A stretch of 64,000 bases of DNA, from assembly GCA_963281255.1 (NCBI GenBank), contig OY725497.1:992001-1056000 (forward strand). Reading direction: 5' to 3'. The notes beneath the pieces are model-generated. The model was not told the DNA's origin and did no database searches. It saw nothing but the letters and a program-made list of their open reading frames with translations. Shown here in pieces: positions 39,598 to 49,107 of this stretch (positions within the stretch are counted from its first letter, which is position 1; each line of letters begins with the position of its first letter). Position numbers and translations under genes: made by a program. This DNA comes from Aphrocallistes beatrix (taxonomy: Eukaryota > Porifera > Hexactinellida > Sceptrulophora > Aphrocallistidae).

Positions 39598-40379
39598 TCA
39601 ACACCTCAATTCTGAATAGTGTTGAGCATTGATGTGTATAATTGGTATTTGAAATCCACGAATCGTGTCCGTTAAAAGATCTGATTTTTTAGCTCTTGCC
39701 TTGAGGATTAATGAAATAGCTTTTTCCCTTATTGCTAAACTGTCATCAATTATCATAGATAATAGGATATTTTCTGGGTTTGCAAAGTAAGCGTTTCGTT
39801 GAAAAACAGGAATAATCACATCTTTAACACTTGGAGGTAATAAACAGATCAGAGAAGCAATGTAGTGAAGATTTTTGGGCCCATCACCACATTTCCAATG
39901 TTGTTTTAAGAAAAACCATGCAGGTGCATAAAGATTTAATATATAAGATATACAATATCACAAAGTTCTTTACTTGCGTTAACTGTTGAAACATATAATC
40001 GAAGAAGTCTGTTTGCTAATGTAAGCCACCTCGCGTTATGCAACTTACCCGGTTTCATATTCGCAAGCGATATTGGGAAATAACCAGATTGGACAGCTAG
40101 TGATGCTTCAAACATATATTTTTGATCAGTGTTCATCGTTTCTAATATTGCATTGTGAATAGGATTGATTTTACCAGTTATTGCTTTGAATTGTACTAAT
40201 GGCAGACAAGAAATATCATTGTTTTGAATTTGCTTACGAATTTGCTTACCAAGTCCGCTAAAACTTGATGGTCCTGACGTTTTTCCATCAATAAACTTGA
40301 AATAATGTCTTAGAAGTAATTTCTCTCTTTCATCATTAAAGGGATAAATTAACACAAATGTGGACAAAATTCCCAACAA
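39598..40379 (-). pseudogene. Transposase-like remnant of the DNA transposon
   Basis: Two minus-strand open pieces (39936-40379 and 39598-39819) carry 'KPGKLHNARWLTLANRLLR' and 'VIIPVFQRNAYFANPENIL' with 'MIIDDSLAIREKAISLIL'. From memory these words resemble proteins that are repeated in many aphid and hydra genomes and look transposon-encoded; I cannot name the superfamily. The pieces are in different frames with stops between them, so the copy is degenerate. It lies inside the long inverted repeats, which supports its being that transposon's own gene. Confidence 0.6.
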
Positions 40380-41003
40380 ATTTCTAATTCCTCCTCTCCT
40401 GAAGCCTGTAGGGTGATGTTAAATTGTAAATGAGGTGGTTTAATGATCAAATAATTATTTTTTAGGTCAAGCCGGTTCATTTCTGAGATCGCCAAGTGAG
40501 TAGGACCAAAAGTTGAAAAATCGATCCACCCTAAATTATTATTACTCCATGATACTAATGAAACCATCGTTTATGGGTTGCTACTGGGATATCAGTAACT
40601 GAAACTTCTCTAATTGGCGGATCATGGCCATCATCCTCATTCATTTTAGATTAGAAATTAATGAACTAACCAAATTATTCCTGAATGTTGATTGAATTGC
40701 CACCTTCTAATGGTCATGACCAGTGAGACGTAGCACCAGCTATTCACTTTCAATTATCAGCAGCGGGCAGGAAGGATAGTTTGGATTAGGTATTCTGAGA
40801 TCAGTAACAGATTTTAAGAGTAAGGTGTACTATACGTACATAATTAAGTGATAAAGTCAATCATACTACCTACGTAATACAAGCATTCGATTCAGTTAAT
40901 TAAGGATATAATCAATGCAAATAAAATGAGAAGAAATACTCATGACACATGTACACTCCTAAATATTCGTAAAAATACTGTTAATTCTTATCGGATTTGC
41001 TTC

Positions 41004-42776
41004 TCAAAGTTTGGCGGTTATTGGCAGATTCTCTACGAGCCGTCTGATATCAAGCAGAGACTCAAAGAGAACTTGACTTAGTTTCTCCGCACTGACTGTG
41101 TTGGGAGATGTCGTATATGACGACAGAGTGAAAATAATGTGTGAATCCTGGGGATTGTATCCAATCCCATATCCATCCTCAACCACAGGACCAAACCCAA
41201 TGAAGGAGATCAGAGGGTTAGGGATTTGACTCGTTGAGAGGCGGAATGATGTACTGCGGACGTATGCTGGATCGGAGAAAAATTCAGGAGACATTTTATC
41301 TTCAGAAGCTAAAAGTCTCAAACCTAGCAGATGTCTGTCTATCCCTTGACCAATCCAAGCTTGTCGACTATTTTCATCGTGTGTTTTAACAAAAGTTTTC
41401 AGTAAACGAATTCTATCCTCTGTACTACACTCCGAAAGGAGCGATTTGATCAGTTCAATCGATTCGGGTGAAGTAGAACGGAGGGTTTCTGTTCTGCCGT
41501 CATGGAACTTTCGTGTCGAAACACTCTCATAGCAAGCAGTAGGATGCCCGTGGAGTTTGTAGAAAGTGAGCTGAATACCCAATTGTATAAGACTGTCTGG
41601 ACTGATTTTGTAACTTTTAGCCATTTTTTTACCAAAGTTCGTAAATCTACAAGTTTTCAGATCAAGTTTGTCTGACAACTTCTTCAGCTTCCATTTTGCA
41701 TCTTCTATATATTCAAGTAGAAGTGGAGAGAAATCCCATTGGAGAAGCTCAACCTTTGGCAGAGCGGCTAGATCAACTGGGATGTCTGGTGCACGCCGTG
41801 TTAATCCACTGTAATGCCCTCTGCTACCGAGATGTATGGCAGGAGGTCCGTCTGCTATTGAGTGTTCAAGCAGAAAAGACACGTAGCCATCTTTCGAAAC
41901 GATCAGCTGTAGACCGACATCATTCCAGCGATTAAAATTTCCAAAATTATTCCTCAAATCACCTAGTATTGTGCGCCGTAAAGAAGCATCGTTTGACACA
42001 TTTCCTCCTTCATCTAAGGATATTGAAACCAAGCATTTTTGAAGTGCTTCCAAGCTGTTCAGATTGATTTCGGATGTTTTCATCTCCTCTCGGGCTGTGT
42101 ACCAGCTGTCTCTATCAAGAGTTGTCAGAGATCCAACTGGAACTGTTGGACTTTCAGACTTTTCAAGTATCTTAGATATTAAATATTTAATTTCATGAGA
42201 ATGCAGGAGACTTCGTGTTCCATTATGGTATCGGAAAACAGGAAATTTATAAAAATGTCCTTTATGAACTAATATTATATAATCACTGTCAAGATGGAAG
42301 CTCTGAGAATCATGCTCCTTTCCTGGAATACGATGCCCTACGAGGGACTTGTATTGCTGCATACAAAGTGGTGTGCCTCTGAACGTGTCTACTGGCAATT
42401 CACCCTTTTCTACCTCTAACAAAAACTCAACTATACCAATTATGAGATACGACATGTAATCGAGTAACGCAGAATGAGTTTCAAACTCAGTTTTATCGCA
42501 TAAGGCCGCTGGAGTTGAATAGACTTGCACAGGCATTCGATAAGAGAGATAAGCAACATGCAACCACCACTCAGAGAGCCAGTTGTCTCTCACTGCTGCT
42601 CGGCTCAACAATCGAGATTGCAAGTGAGGGCCTTCATTCTTGAGAAAGTCATTAGTCACTCGCACTGTTTCAGAGTATTCCGTTGGAGTGAGGAGTGGAC
42701 GGACGGATATAAGGTACTTTCTAAGAGTTTGCCCTAAATCAGGAACTGGCAGCTTTGGAAGTTTTTGCCCTAGCAT
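41004..42776 (-). CDS. CRAT: Carnitine O-acetyltransferase
   Basis: 590 residues from the Met at 42776; the frame is open to an upstream Met at 42815, but MLGQKLPKLPVPDLGQTL fits the family start better. Choline/carnitine acyltransferase fold throughout: 'DNWLSEWWLHVAYLSYR', 'GTPLCMQQYKSLV', catalytic His in 'LLEHSIADGPPAIHLG', 'GRTETLRSTS', 'QGIDRHLLGLRLLA' and 'STSQIPNPLISFIGFGPVV'. The C-terminal half follows CRAT more closely than CROT or CPT. The C-terminus AKL is a type 1 peroxisomal signal, also present in mammalian CRAT. No obvious mitochondrial presequence with this start; the upstream Met would add 13 residues of mixed character. Reaction: acetyl-CoA + carnitine to acetylcarnitine + CoA. 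Confidence 0.93.
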   Translation of the reverse strand: MLGQKLPKLPVPDLGQTLRKYLISVRPLLTPTEYSETVRVTNDFLKNEGPHLQSRLLSRAAVRDNWLSEWWLHVAYLSYRMPVQVYSTPAALCDKTEFETHSALLDYMSYLIIGIVEFLLEVEKGELPVDTFRGTPLCMQQYKSLVGHRIPGKEHDSQSFHLDSDYIILVHKGHFYKFPVFRYHNGTRSLLHSHEIKYLISKILEKSESPTVPVGSLTTLDRDSWYTAREEMKTSEINLNSLEALQKCLVSISLDEGGNVSNDASLRRTILGDLRNNFGNFNRWNDVGLQLIVSKDGYVSFLLEHSIADGPPAIHLGSRGHYSGLTRRAPDIPVDLAALPKVELLQWDFSPLLLEYIEDAKWKLKKLSDKLDLKTCRFTNFGKKMAKSYKISPDSLIQLGIQLTFYKLHGHPTACYESVSTRKFHDGRTETLRSTSPESIELIKSLLSECSTEDRIRLLKTFVKTHDENSRQAWIGQGIDRHLLGLRLLASEDKMSPEFFSDPAYVRSTSFRLSTSQIPNPLISFIGFGPVVEDGYGIGYNPQDSHIIFTLSSYTTSPNTVSAEKLSQVLFESLLDIRRLVENLPITAKL

Positions 42777-43339
42777 TCTATAGTTACTAAAGCAATAATA
42801 TTTTAACAATAGCAACTGGATAAATACCTAGCATGTTACACGACGTTGCATGACGTCTAAAAAGTATATTTACGTAACAACCAAAATATTCTCAAGATAT
42901 TATATCGAGAAGACCGAGTGATTGTTTCATATGCATCGATATTACATCATAAAAGAGAGACATAGAAATGTCAATACGATGCATCATACAGCCGTTATGT
43001 GGAAACATTTTTAAGGCCCAACGACGTTGCAATGGTTGCATGGGATAGAATCAAATGACACTGGAAAAATAACTCATACACTGGATCACAAGGAAATCTG
43101 GTATTATGAGACGTCAATCCATGCATCAACAATGACGTTCTAAATTCCATTGATCAATCCAGATGGAATGAAATCAAACCTACATTCTTACATACAATTG
43201 TACTATAAGTGACAAGATTACATTAAGACCGTTTGTATATTGTTTTGTCATCAATATCTCCGCCCATTACAATGTTTTGAATATATTAGGACAAGCTAAT
43301 GTAACACAATTCTGAACTGAGAGTACTTAAATATCAAAA
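42777..43339. other. Intergenic region between CRAT and the possible microgene
   Basis: The CRAT promoter should lie here. No gene or recognised repeat seen. Confidence 0.5.
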
Positions 43340-43673
43340 ATGGGCTGCAACGAAGGATCCCATGCTGAAAGTTTAATTAGCTTGTCTCATATCAGTCTCA
43401 GATTAATCGATAAAGTAGGTGGAATTATGGGTATACTGCTCGGAGGTATGGGTTATTTATTAAACGTCATGCAATCTAGTAAGTGCTAACATTATGTTGA
43501 GAAAGTGACTCTTCACTGGATCCTTAGTAATCTAAAGGGCATCTGATATCCCAAAGTTGTATGAACCTGCATTTTTTGAGAGGAATTATCCATGTTTTGT
43601 TCCTGTCCTTTCAGGCGTAGCCAAAGGCTTCTTGGGTCTGTCGGCAGGCGCAATAAACTTCTTAAACTCCTGA
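43340..43673 (+). CDS. Possible two-exon microprotein, 65 residues
   Basis: Exon 1 is 43340-43478 and exon 2 43615-43673. The intron of 136 bp starts GTAAGTG and ends in a pyrimidine-rich TCCTGTCCTTTCAG. Splicing keeps one frame from AAAAATGGGC to TGA. The product begins MGCNEGSHAES, a good N-myristoylation site with a neighbouring cysteine for palmitoylation, and continues with a glycine-rich hydrophobic stretch ('GGIMGILLGGMGYLL') and 'GFLGLSAGAINFLNS'. Family unknown. No poly-A signal was found close downstream. Could be chance, as the frame is short. Confidence 0.4.
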
Positions 43674-45357
43674 CAGCTGGCCAGGGCTATGCCCCTGTCC
43701 TTGCATTCCTAAATATTTTGACTTGGCCCGTCTTGAGATATTAAACAATTTGATTTTTACATAAAATTTAGCCCACAAGAATTGACAGGATGCAAATGCT
43801 TGTAACTCACGTGCGTTTAAATAGAATTTGGATAATTATTAAGTTAATCCATTTTCCACACTTCTAGGACAGTATTATGGATAGTTCATGATGGTCAATA
43901 TAGATGTATCTAGGTAACTGCCTCCTGGATAAAGGGTGACTAGGCCTGGAGCAAAGGTGCTAGCTAAGACTTGAATTGGTTCAATAAGAAATTTTAAATT
44001 AAACACAGAGAAATACATTAATCGAAAATTAGCTTATTCTTCGGAAAATGTACGATTTTAAAAAATTCCATATAAGCACTATTCAGCAATGACTCTACTT
44101 AGAACTTTAGCTTAGGACAGCCCACCCTGGAAGTAGATCTACCAGCCTGCGGCCCTGTTAGATGGGTCGGCAAGCCCCTGATCTAAGGAATCCCATCAGT
44201 CGATTAATTTTAAAGTATCATCGCGCATAGGCCATAGTAACGTCGAGGAAGTATGTATTTGCTAGTGGCTTTTGGGTGTCCTCCTCTAGTATTCTTAGTT
44301 TTTCAGAAATTGTGCCGTAAAGTGGAAAAAAAACTTTTTCTAGATAGAACTCCTTTAAACTAACTAATACCATACAGCAGCGGCTTTCAAACTTTTTGGG
44401 CTGTGGACCCCCTCCTATTAACCGTAACACAAAATTTCGAATCCTGTGGATCCCCTGATATCTTCTGTGGACCACCAAGGGGTCCATGGACCCCAGGTTG
44501 GGAACCACTGCCATACAGTATTTATATGGGATTTTTAACATGAGTCGAATCCAGATTCGTGATGATATAAGAAGTATAAATATCTTCACTGAGGATTCAA
44601 AATGCTATGCCAGATAGGGTACGACTTTCAGAACGCCTTACGCAGTAGATACCTGAATAACGACCACCACGATGTTACGAATTTTCGACGTAAGGCAGTA
44701 CAAGTTTAATTGTAAGTATAAATCATAAGCAGAAGAAAGGTAGAAATATTTTTTCATTTCTAATCGAATGCAATTATCATTTTTGTTCATTAGGCAAAGA
44801 AAAGGTTGAGTAAGGTCAGTCAGAGTCTAATGGTCGTATACGTAGTTGTGTGTTGGTGAGGTAGAGGAGAGAGGTGGAGTCTCCTTTCTGAATAACTTGA
44901 AGCGTTGTAAACGTTAAACTCCTACTATACAAATATTTCTAATTGGAAGGCTGACCTTCCTTCCTTACAAAAACACCTGCCAGTATTTCACACGGGGGAA
45001 GGAGAAATCTCCCCAAAGGCCAGGCTCCACAACCCCAGAAATTTTGTATCTCAACAAAATAATTGCATTCAATCAATGTGATGAAATGTGATGAAAAACT
45101 TGTACCTTGCGTAACTAGGTAATCGCCGTCGTATGAAATGGATCTAGTGATAAGTGGAACAAGTTGCCATTGGAAAAATTAAAACGAATGATTGATTATT
45201 AATTCAGCAAAAGTTTTTAAAATGGTGTTAGGATTCATCTAATAAAAATTTTAAATCGGATTATTATTCCTTATATTTGACAGTAGATTCCACAAGGGAC
45301 TCATTTCAGCAAATGCGTGCATCTTAAATTTGGTAGTGTAGAAATGAGCGAGAGAAT
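43674..45357. other. Gene-poor stretch with a hAT MITE
   Basis: Contains the MITE at 44378-44510. A 123-residue minus-strand frame at 44218-44589 runs through that MITE and is not a gene. Confidence 0.5.
44378..44510. mobile_element. hAT-type MITE, 133 bp
   Basis: Ends CAGCGGCTTTCAAACTTTTT and the complement of CAGTGGTTCCCAACCTGGGG, flanked by an exact 8-bp duplication CCATACAG (44370-44377 and 44511-44518). The GGGGTCCATGGACCCC motif is a common internal palindrome of animal hAT MITEs. Confidence 0.95.
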
Positions 45358-45834
45358 ATACACCAACCGGACAAAATTATTTCAACACTTGATTCTTTCC
45401 CATACAAATAATACTAAAATGGGTCTATTCATGAAGAGGGTTACTTCTAAACGGTATGGGATACAGCTAATCGGATTCCAGATTCGAATAATACGCATTC
45501 AAATTAGTCACAGGTTAATTTTTCTAATTAATCATTCATTCCTAACTTTTTGTAATAATCAATCAGTGCCACCTAATGCCCATACACCCATTTTGACCAC
45601 TATACATGATGGCAATGAATTACCTATGGTGGCTCAGGCTGATAAGATTGTTCATTGAGTTGAGTAATTTATCAGTTATGTTCAACTATGACTAATTCGA
45701 ATGTATAGATTCGAATCTGAAATCAGATTTTCTCTTTGAATTTGAACATATTGCCTTTCATAAAAAAATCCGATTTAGTATTATTTGTATGGCAAAGAAT
45801 CAAGTGTTGAAATACATTTGTCCGGTTGGTGTAT
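45358..45834. mobile_element. Tc1/mariner-like MITE, family 2
   Basis: Ends TACACCAACCGGACAAAATT and the complement of TACACCAACCGGACAAATGT; inner arms CATACAAATAATACTAAAATGGG and its complement. Relatives are 58530-58968 and about 11345-11434. The 113-residue frame at 45317-45658 is internal noise. Confidence 0.85.
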
Positions 45835-46008
45835 AAGTGAGTAAAGGGACTGTAAAGTAAATCTAAACTGAAGTAAATTCTAATGGTGAATATGGGACTA
45901 ATAACCCATATTGAGAATGGTGGAGGGAATGGATCACGAACGGCGAGGGACTACACATAGTGAAAGGAAATTAATTTTAATTAGAAAAAAGATCCTAACA
46001 AACCATAA

Positions 46009-46584
46009 CTAATCTCCTGAGTCATCATTGGCACCTCTGTACATAGTGCGAGGATAGTGCCCCGGCACGGGGGCATCTTGTCTGGGTCCGTGCATGTTAG
46101 CTCTCCCATGCGGACCTCTGGGCGGTCCTGGCATCGGATGAGGAGGTCCGCCAGGACCACCGGGTGGCGGGGGCGGACCTACGGGGAAATCTGGAACTCC
46201 TCTAGCACCTTGAAATCCGTACCCTCCCGCATTGGGGGGTCCTCCTACCATTGGCCCCCCTGGACCAGGGGGACGCATCCCTGGCTGTGAGCCGCCCATC
46301 ATCACGGGGGGGGGCGGCATCATGGACATCTGTCCAGGGGGAGGTATGGCAACACCTGGCACTCCAGGGGCAGGCCCCATGAAGAAGGGAGGCATGCCGC
46401 TACCCATCTGTGCCTTGTAAGAGGCAGTGGTCTGGTCGATGAAGCTCTGCGCTTGCTCCTCGATCCACTTGGTGTAGTAGAGCCTGACTGCCTCCTTGTG
46501 CTTCCTTCCTCCGTTGTGGGTCTTGCGGACAGAGGGGCTGTCGTGAGTGAGGTAGGTATCGCAATAGTCGCAGTAATATTTAGG
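46009..46584 (-). CDS. SNRPC: U1 small nuclear ribonucleoprotein C
   Basis: 191 residues from the Met at 46584. The U1-C zinc finger occupies residues 1-35: [19 protein letters not shown], with Cys6, Cys9, His24 and His30 all present. '[14 protein letters not shown]' follows as in vertebrate U1-C, then a long Pro/Gly/Met-rich tail. Role: stabilises U1 snRNP at 5' splice sites. The open frame continues 36 codons upstream (to 46692) but that part is leader and MITE sequence; the family start is the MPKYY methionine. Its presence shows that splicing still operates in this intron-poor genome. Confidence 0.95.
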   Translation of the reverse strand, partial: PKYYCDYCDTYLTHDSPSVRKTHNGGRKHKEAVRLYYTKWIEEQAQSFIDQTTASYKAQMGSGMPPFFMGPAPGVPGVAIPPPGQMSMMPPPPVMMGGSQPGMRPPGPGGPMVGGPPNAGGYGFQGARGVPDFPVGPPPPPGGPGGPPHPMPGPPRGPHGRANMHGPRQDAPVPGHYPRTMYRGANDDSGD

Positions 46585-46631
46585 CATTCTAGCATAGACA
46601 CAAATATTTATCATTGGACCATTGCACAAAG

Positions 46632-46796
46632 TACAGTAGAACTCGGGATAAGACGTACTTCGGCTTAGTACGTACTCATTTCTCTGAACCAAAATTCATT
46701 TATCATATAGATTCCTATGTAATATCAACTCGGTTAGTACGTACTTACGGATAGTACGTACTTTTTCCGCTTCCGTACTAACCGAGTTCTACTGTA
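46632..46796. mobile_element. TA-flanked MITE in the U1-C 5' leader
   Basis: Inverted ends TACAGTAGAACTCGG at 46632 and its complement ending at 46796; GTACGTACT blocks repeat inside. It lies 48 bp before the U1-C start codon. A fragment of the family (TACGTACTCATTTCTCTGGA onward) lies at 61711-61782. Confidence 0.85.
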
Positions 46797-49005
46797 TTGG
46801 AAAGTATAGTAACACACTTGAACCATATAAATGGAGAGCTTGGTACTGCGAAAATGTACCTCCACTCATTTATAACAATGGTCCTCGCCCGGGGTGAATG
46901 CACCCCCTGGGGGTACGAGGGACTATTCTGGGGGGTGCGAGAAAATAGCCACGTGTTTAATATTTACTAGGTAATAACAAATTTGTTCCATTTTGCCTAC
47001 TCAATGAAGAGTGCTAAGACATTTTATAGATTTAAATCCTATATACAAGATATGTATGAGTATGTACAAGTATGTTTTTAGTAAATTCAGATGTTTCGTT
47101 TACCAGGGGGTGATCAAGATTTGAGAACACCTGGCATTACGGACATAAATATTTAGTTTGAATTACAATCTTCGCAGTCAACTTCGAACTAGAAGTTGGC
47201 TGCGAATATTGTAATTTAAGGTAAAATGCTTGAGTAGCCATGGGCGTGCCGTGCACGGAGAAGAGGGCGTTTGAATTCCAACTCAACTCCACAAAACCAT
47301 TTCAACACCTTTATCAATTGACCTTATTGTAGGGACGTAACCTGGAGTGGAAGGGTTTCTAGTACTACTTTCAGACTCTAATGAATGTCTACATTGTATA
47401 CTTGTAGCTATGGATGAACAGTCACCAAGAACACATTAATGATTATTGCTTACATTTCTGTAGTCCCCTGTAAGAGCAAGTAATCAAGACAACTCACAAG
47501 TTTTTTCATATAAGAAATCCCATATGTAGGTATAGTTCAGATGGATATACTACTACGAATATTCCTTGATGGATACAAGTATTTTAAATTCATAGAAGAA
47601 CCTAAAATATTGGTTAACAGATAGATCAGAGCTCTGATCGCTAAGTTCTAATCTTAAAATCTCACTCAAATCTGCTAAGTCCAGAGGAAGATATGACCCT
47701 AGGGTCAGTGATCAGTGATGCAGCTATCAAGTCTAGTGGTCAATGGGTTGTTGCAGTCGGGGATTTCGGAAGTACGCCCCAAACATTTCAGCAAATCAGG
47801 CACAATAACTACATATACGTACCGATTAGAATCATCGGGGGATCTGGAAGCCGGAAAGTTTCCCAAATCCAAACGACACCTCAACCTCCTTGGTTGGGGG
47901 ACGATTGAAACTGGTAATTCAGCATAAGTTTACCGATCAGACTCTCTGTTAATCTTCCCTTAATTAAGAATCAGTCAGAGCCTCCAACTGAAGGCTCCGC
48001 AATAGATCGTAGCCAATTAGCCATACTAACTATTATAATACTCTAGTATTTGTTCAACCACAAATTGGAGATATATTAATTAACCTTAAACACCTTTCCG
48101 ATATCTATTGTATAGCCAAAGGAAACACGTTGATGTGCTATGTTCGATTAATTGTCAATTTCTCCAGAAGTTAAACCAATAACACGTATGGTCGACGCTG
48201 AAATATTGGAGCGTAAATGAAGAGTTTTACATAAATTTTGGCGTTTTCAAATTACAGCAAAATCGTGCAAGAGTGGGTGTGGCTAGTATTAATAAATCAC
48301 TACAACAGCAACAACAAACCATCTATGGGAAGTAATTGGTGATCGTAAAGAATCGGGTGGTGAAATTTTATATTACTTCTACCTACTGTACAGTGTACGT
48401 ATCTAGCTTATGGGACCCTTCATTGCAGATTTAGTGAGGGTCGAACTGTTAGATATCATAGGGTGTGTCTGCAGGCAGACAGATTATAGTCCAATAGGAG
48501 CTACAATTTAAAATTAATCCTAGGGTAAAAAATAGTGAAAAGGCAGGATTACTTTGCATGTATATTATAAGGATGAAATTCCAATAATTTCAGTTAAATA
48601 TACCATTTTCATACTTTCAGTATCATTGATACATTGGGGAAATAGATAATGGGTATAAATTTGAAGAGAACTGTCTTGTTGTTCGATGGATTTCAACTGC
48701 TTAATAAAAGCCAAATAAAGTATTGATGAAAACATAATTCTTTATAAGTCAGGTGTCCATCTGTTTCACTCATGTCAGTGAATATTAATAGAGATATTCC
48801 GAGTAAAGAACTTAAAGTAGCAACATTTTGTTGTTAACGAAGTATGTCAAGACAAACACATCTCTGTTTATTCCCTAATTGTGTCATGATCATAAGCCTA
48901 AGTCTGAGAGACAGGCATATCATTTTGTGTTTGTTAATCCTACTCAAACACTGAAAGACTGAAGCATTCAAATGTATGGTTTAGCAGCAGCGCGAGTATA
49001 GTAAG
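46797..49005. other. Gene-poor stretch upstream of SLC9B
   Basis: Contains a GC-rich GGGGGTACGAGG/GGGGGGTGCGAG tract at 46880-46950 that may be a decayed hAT MITE, and a hairpin at about 47163-47217 (AATTACAATCTTCGCAG versus CTGCGAATATTGTAATT). Short overlapping frames at 47693-47927 show no family resemblance. Confidence 0.5.
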
Positions 49006-49013
49006 TATATATA
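49006..49013 (+). promoter_or_regulatory. Candidate TATA box of SLC9B
   Basis: TATATATA followed by GG, 95-102 bp before the ATG at 49108. Positional inference. Confidence 0.35.
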
Positions 49014-49107
49014 GGAAGCTGCTGGCAATCATTTCAATTAATTGAAATTTTGAATTGGTCCCCTTCCACGAATAGATCAAATATTTAATTTTACCTGGAA
49101 TACACAA

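Larger units (their letters stand above)
33822..40534. mobile_element. DNA transposon remnant with ~218-bp inverted repeats, split by an LTR element
   Basis: Outer inverted repeats start TTAGGGTGGATCGATTTTTC at 33822 and end with the complement at 40534. They pair over about 218 bp (to about 34039 and 40322) with high identity. Between the right arm and the inserted LTR element lie minus-strand coding remnants (39598-40379). Without the insertion the remnant is about 1.6 kb. Superfamily is undetermined; flanks show no clean target duplication. The open frames read inside the two arms (33801-34007, 40349-40567) are the same sequence in opposite orientation. Confidence 0.75.

Noticed and set aside
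45317-45658. 113-codon plus-strand frame
   Set aside because: It lies within the Tc1-like MITE family 2; the copy at 58530 does not keep it.
46880-46950. GC-rich GGGGGTACGAGG tract, perhaps a hAT MITE
   Set aside because: Only one convincing end and no target duplication.
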